35,961 nt of DNA, taken from contig JAUIJC010000040.1 of assembly GCA_030431525.1 (NCBI GenBank), positions 1 to 35,961 on the forward strand. Direction: 5' to 3'. Below are positions 33,437 through 35,961 of the stretch, in pieces; within the stretch, counting starts at the first letter, position 1; each line of letters begins with the position of its first letter. The notes beneath the pieces were generated by a model. It was given only the letters and a program-made list of their open reading frames with translations, was not told where the DNA came from and did no database searches. The DNA is from Bacteroidia bacterium (GTDB lineage Bacteria > Bacteroidota > Bacteroidia > Cytophagales > JAAEPT01). The position numbers and the translations under genes were made by a program.

Positions 33437-33521
33437 ACGTTAGACCTTAGATATTAGACGTTAGCTCCAGCCTACTTGGGCTAAAGTCTAACGTCTAAAA
33501 GCGAAGCGGTCTAAAGTCTTA
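33437..33521 (-). repeat. Heptamer-word hairpin between the DUF4254 gene and GT9
   Basis: On the plus strand ACGTTAG, ACCTTAG, ATATTAG, ACGTTAG (33437-33464) face CTAAAGT, CTAACGT, CTAAAAG (33481-33501) and, after an interruption, CTAAAGT (33511-33517). The loop contains a small AGCC/GGGCT stem. The stop codon of the DUF4254 gene (complement of 33519-33521) adjoins the last word. No T-run on the minus strand. Confidence 0.9.
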
Positions 33522-34133
33522 TTTCTTTTTGTAAAGAACAGGGTTCAAGCTCGGGTCGTTGTACATCTTCATCTGGCGATAAACCTTCATGTACTTCTCA
33601 CCTGAAGCGATGTCCTGCACCAATTCCTCGATGGCAGTGCCTAGGTCGATGTGTTGCTCGCTCAAAACAGCCAGCTTACCACGACATTTCGCCTTGTGCT
33701 CCTCAGAGGCATCCTCACGTTCCACCTCCTCAGCCATGTGGAAAACTTTTAGCGCGAGGATAGAAAAACGGTCGATGGCCCAAGCAGGGCTCTCGGTATT
33801 GATTTTTGCTCCTTCCTTCACTTCCACGTCAGCGTACTTCTCACGGAAGTAGGTATCAATTTCCTCCACCATGTCCGTGCGGTCTTGGTTGGAAGCATCA
33901 ATGCGGCGCTTGATTTTCAAAGCCTCCTCAGCGGAGATGCTTGGCTCACGGATGATGTCCTCCAAATGCCACTGAACCGTGTCAATCCAGTTCTTGTGGT
34001 AAAGCGTCGCCTCGATGGTTCCCTCAGCAAAAGGGTTGTTCAAAGGCGCGTCAACATTGTCGGTTTTATGGTAGTCAGCAATGCTCTGGTTGAAGATGTC
34101 CCAAGCCTGCTCTGTGAAGGATTTCTGTGCCAT
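33519..34133 (-). CDS. DUF4254 domain protein
   Basis: A 204-residue, mostly alpha-helical, charged protein of unknown function starting at ATG 34133 (MAQKSFTEQAWDIFNQS). The frame is open 162 bp further upstream, but those 54 residues are a translation of palindromic intergenic repeat and a terminator and do not look like protein. Landmarks are TIEATLYHKNWIDTVQWHLEDIIREPSI, KRRIDASNQDRTDMVEEID and PAWAIDRFSILALKVFHM, as in the DUF4254 family. No signal peptide. It lies directly upstream of the GT9 gene, 91 bp apart; this pairing suggests a role linked to the glycosyltransferase, but that is inference. Confidence 0.85.
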   Translation of the reverse strand: MAQKSFTEQAWDIFNQSIADYHKTDNVDAPLNNPFAEGTIEATLYHKNWIDTVQWHLEDIIREPSISAEEALKIKRRIDASNQDRTDMVEEIDTYFREKYADVEVKEGAKINTESPAWAIDRFSILALKVFHMAEEVEREDASEEHKAKCRGKLAVLSEQHIDLGTAIEELVQDIASGEKYMKVYRQMKMYNDPSLNPVLYKKK

Positions 34134-34143
34134 ATGTTGCTTT

Positions 34144-34208
34144 CGTAGAGGCAGACCTGTGTGTCTGCCTACAATCATTATGGGCGGACACACAGGTCCG
34201 CCCCTACG
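34144..34208 (-). repeat. Nested palindrome between the aminotransferase and DUF4254 genes
   Basis: A left arm of 26 nt (34144-34169) pairs with a right arm (34182-34208). Each arm is also itself a small palindrome (GGCAGAC..GTCTGCC; GGCGGAC..GTCCGCC), so the region can form one long hairpin or two side by side. Arms differ by transitions that keep G-T or A-T pairing. Similar GGACCTGTGTGTCCGCCC-type sequences I recall as dispersed intergenic repeats in several bacteria. Confidence 0.8.
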
Positions 34209-34226
34209 GTATTGCCCGCAAGTTAC

Positions 34227-34258
34227 AAAAAAAGCCACCTTCCTTTCAGAAGATGGCT
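34227..34258 (-). terminator. Intrinsic terminator of the aspartate aminotransferase gene
   Basis: Minus strand: AGCCATCTT pairs with AAGGTGGCT, followed by a seven-T run (complement of 34227-34233). It lies 72 nt after the stop codon, on the far side of the word hairpin 34265-34327. Confidence 0.85.
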
Positions 34259-34264
34259 TGAATG

Positions 34265-34327
34265 GTGTTGGAGTATTGAAGTGTTTCAGTAACACAACAC
34301 CTCAGCACCTTAACACTCCAACACTAA
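34265..34327 (-). repeat. Octamer-word hairpin behind the aspartate aminotransferase gene
   Basis: On the plus strand GTGTTGGA, GTATTGAA, GTGTTTCA (34265-34288) face AACACCTC, AGCACCTT, AACACTCC, AACACTAA (34296-34327). It uses the same 8-nt word as the elements behind maeB and sprA. It ends 3 nt from the aminotransferase stop codon and is followed, in the direction of transcription, by a separate intrinsic terminator. Confidence 0.85.
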
Positions 34328-34330
34328 GAT

Positions 34331-35542
34331 TTAGCTCAACTTGCCCAACCACTCTGCGATACGAGCAACAGCCTCCTTGATGTTCTCATCAGAAGCCGCG
34401 AAAGAGATACGGATGTTCTGAGGAGCACCGAAAGCGTCACCAGTTACGGTAGAAACGTGTGCGCTGTTCAACAAATAAAGGCTCAAGTCGCTGGCATTAG
34501 CGATAGTAGATCCGTCAGGAGCAGTCTTACCGAAGTAAGCGCTTACGTCTGGGAAGATGTAGAATGCACCTTGTGGAACGTTTGTCTTCACACCTGGGAT
34601 CTCGTTCAAAAGACCGATGATCAAGTCACGACGACGAAGGAAAGCCTCACCCATTTCAGCAGTAGCTTTCTTCAACTCAGACTCGTTCTCCAACGCCTCG
34701 ATACAAGCGCGCTGTGCGATAGAACAAGTACCAGAAGTCGTCTGGCCCTGGATCTTCTGGGTAGCTTTCGCCAACCACTCAGGAGCGCAGATGTAACCAA
34801 CCCTCCAGCCAGTCATGGCGAAGCCTTTGGAGAATCCGTTGATGGTAACAACTTGGTCTTTTACAGACTCGATGGCACCGATAGACTCGTGGCCACCTAC
34901 GTAGTTGATATACTCGTAGATTTCGTCAGAAAGAATGTAAACGCCTTTGTGCTGGCTAACAACAGCAGCAATCTCCTCCAACTCCTCTTTGGAGAACATT
35001 GCTCCAGCAGGGTTACTTGGGGAAGAGAACATGATTGCCTTAGTCTTAGGCGTGATCGCAGCAGCGATATCAGCGGCAGATGGCTTAAAGTCGTTCTCGA
35101 TGGAACCAGAAACGATTACTGGCTTGCCTTCGGCGAACTTTACGATGTCCTCGTAAGACACCCAGTAAGGAGCAAGGATGATTACCTCGTCACCTGGGTT
35201 GATCAAGCTCAAAACAACGTTAGCGATGGACTGCTTAGCGCCAGTGGAAACAACGATGTTGTTAGGACCACACTCGATGCCGTTCTCTTTCTTAAGCTTC
35301 TTGGCAATCGCCTCCTTAAGCTCTACGTAACCAGGAACTGGTGTGTAGAAGGTGTAGCCATCATCACAAGCCTTCTTAGCGGCTTCCTTGATGTACTCAG
35401 GAGTGGTGAAGTCAGGCTCACCAACACTAAGGTTGATAACGTTGACTCCTTGTGAGGCCAGCTCGCGAGCTGCCTGTGCCATAGCGATAGTTGCCGATTC
35501 GGCCATCGCTTTGATGCGATCAGAGATTGCTTCTGCGCCCAT
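34331..35542 (-). CDS. Pyridoxal-phosphate aspartate aminotransferase (class I)
   Basis: Transfers an amino group between aspartate and 2-oxoglutarate; cytoplasmic. The 403-residue protein starts at ATG 35542 (MGAEAISDRIKAMAESATIAM); 27 further codons upstream are open but overlap the promoter. The PLP-binding lysine is K239 in INGFSKGFAMTGWRVGY, the cofactor-contacting residues N177 (SSPSNPAGAMFS) and D206 (LSDEIYEYI) are present, and the class I family phrase NLSVGEPDFTTPEYIKEAAKKA is clear. Closest in type to the thermophile-like (1-gamma) AspAT. Codon choice (GCT, GGT, ACT, CCA) appears biased to expected high expression. A promoter, a word hairpin and a terminator frame it as a single gene. 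Confidence 0.94.
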   Translation of the reverse strand: MGAEAISDRIKAMAESATIAMAQAARELASQGVNVINLSVGEPDFTTPEYIKEAAKKACDDGYTFYTPVPGYVELKEAIAKKLKKENGIECGPNNIVVSTGAKQSIANVVLSLINPGDEVIILAPYWVSYEDIVKFAEGKPVIVSGSIENDFKPSAADIAAAITPKTKAIMFSSPSNPAGAMFSKEELEEIAAVVSQHKGVYILSDEIYEYINYVGGHESIGAIESVKDQVVTINGFSKGFAMTGWRVGYICAPEWLAKATQKIQGQTTSGTCSIAQRACIEALENESELKKATAEMGEAFLRRRDLIIGLLNEIPGVKTNVPQGAFYIFPDVSAYFGKTAPDGSTIANASDLSLYLLNSAHVSTVTGDAFGAPQNIRISFAASDENIKEAVARIAEWLGKLS

Positions 35543-35612
35543 AACGTTTATGGAAGAATAGATAAGAAATTCGCCTTGGACACGCCAAGGCTTTGTTTTA
35601 TTCAAAACGGCA

Positions 35613-35644
35613 CAAATATACACAGGATATAGGGAAACGGGAAA
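35613..35644 (-). promoter_or_regulatory. Promoter of the aspartate aminotransferase gene
   Basis: Minus strand: -7 TATATTTG (plus 35613-35620) matches TAnnTTTG, and TTTC (plus 35641-35644), one base off TTTG, lies exactly 20 nt upstream. The predicted 5' UTR is about 65 nt. Confidence 0.65.
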
Positions 35645-35715
35645 TGGAAGTTATACTCCAAGAAAAGAGCCCTACTACACACACCCAAAACATCAAAGCC
35701 AAAGAGGAATCTGAC

Positions 35716-35723
35716 TACCTTTG
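35716..35723 (+). promoter_or_regulatory. -7 promoter element of the Kir-like gene
   Basis: TACCTTTG fits TAnnTTTG exactly, 26 nt upstream of the ATG at 35749. No TTTG at the -33 distance was found. Confidence 0.5.
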
Positions 35724-35748
35724 AGCAGGCAAATTCAGCAGGCGAAAC

Positions 35749-35961
35749 ATGATACCTCAAGAGCAACAACAACTTGACCCAGGAACGGGATCAGTCTATA
35801 AAAAGCCCACACAACGCCTCTTCAACGGGAACGGAACCTTTAACGTCAAAAAAATTGGCGGACGCGGAGGCACCAGCACCTACCAACTGCTGATCAACAT
35901 CCCTTGGTTTTACTTCCTGTGCATCATTTTTCTTTTCCTCGCCTTCGAAAACGCTGTGTTT
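35749..35961 (+). CDS. Kir-type (inward rectifier) potassium channel, N-terminal fragment
   Basis: The first 71 residues of a gene that continues beyond the window. The sequence has the cytoplasmic start of bacterial Kir channels (NGNGTFNVKKIG near residues 26-37), a linker (GGRGGTSTYQLLIN) and the start of the slide helix and first membrane segment (IPWFYFLCIIFLFLAFENAVF). The pore helix and GYG filter lie outside. It is divergent from the aspartate aminotransferase gene with 206 bp between them. The assignment rests on this short match. Confidence 0.7.
   Translation, partial: MIPQEQQQLDPGTGSVYKKPTQRLFNGNGTFNVKKIGGRGGTSTYQLLINIPWFYFLCIIFLFLAFENAVF

Noticed and set aside
34134-34295. Upstream extension of the DUF4254 frame by 54 codons
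   Set aside because: This stretch is intergenic palindrome and the upstream terminator; the translation (for example RRGGPVCPPI) does not resemble the family, and ATG 34133 gives a normal N-terminus.
1331-34327. Insertion sequences or RAYT-linked REP elements as source of the repeats
   Set aside because: No transposase, terminal inverted repeats with target duplications or GTAG-type REP signature was found in the window; a distant enzyme cannot be excluded.
34457-35455. A 332-codon open frame on the plus strand opposite the aspartate aminotransferase gene
   Set aside because: It is an antisense shadow created by the strong codon bias of the aminotransferase; its translation shows no family features and the sense gene is certain.

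Overview
The window is a chromosomal segment of a Bacteroidota bacterium, probably a non-parasitic, respiring member of the Cytophagales/Flavobacteriia type. The evidence is the giant type 9 secretion (T9SS) translocon gene sprA, a protein with a C-terminal T9SS sorting domain, absence of obvious Shine-Dalgarno sequences, several promoters with the Bacteroidota -7 element TAnnTTTG, and a gene order (maeB-ruvA-sprA-gcvH-vanZ-tonB) that I recall as conserved in this phylum. No phage, insertion sequence, CRISPR array, tRNA or rRNA was seen. Most genes are core or housekeeping.

Layout. 1-11710 (+): 3' part of maeB, then ruvA, sprA (7.2 kb), gcvH, a VanZ-like gene, tonB and a Dabb-domain gene. 11826-12833 (+): a flippase-like membrane protein. 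12884-16036 (-): an aldose-1-epimerase-family gene, a stand-alone response regulator and an antiquitin-type aldehyde dehydrogenase. 16162-20491 (+): a small coiled-coil exported protein, a GH20 beta-hexosaminidase lipoprotein and a LamG-domain exported protein. 20531-25279 (-): a membrane-anchored LAS-type metallopeptidase candidate, an EamA transporter, a probable structured non-coding RNA with its own promoter and terminator, a di-haem cytochrome c peroxidase lipoprotein and an APC amino-acid permease. 25380-26914 (+): a hotdog thioesterase and rlmN. 27006-35542 (-): a HugZ-like protein, a T9SS cargo protein, SlyD-type FKBP, an outer-membrane beta-barrel, TrkH, a GT9 glycosyltransferase, a DUF4254 protein and an aspartate aminotransferase. 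35749-end (+): the N-terminus of a Kir-type potassium channel.

How genes relate. SprA is the outer-membrane channel that would export proteins such as the CTD-bearing product of 27750-28898. TonB energises outer-membrane uptake, and the GH20 lipoprotein, LamG protein and HugZ-like protein fit a surface glycan and haem-scavenging lifestyle. TrkH and Kir are two separate potassium routes. GT9 and DUF4254 are neighbours that probably act together in envelope glycan synthesis.

The most unusual content is intergenic. Eight gaps hold long imperfect hairpins whose arms are built from short words repeated in strict phase: period 7 in five elements, period 8 in three. The word sequence differs from element to element, but the architecture is the same. 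Every one lies downstream of a gene; four overlap the upstream stop codon and the others start within about 11 nt of it; none is in a divergent promoter gap. Only one is followed by a T-run, so most do not look like ordinary intrinsic terminators. A second observation is the 6S-like RNA candidate on the minus strand at 22384-22487.
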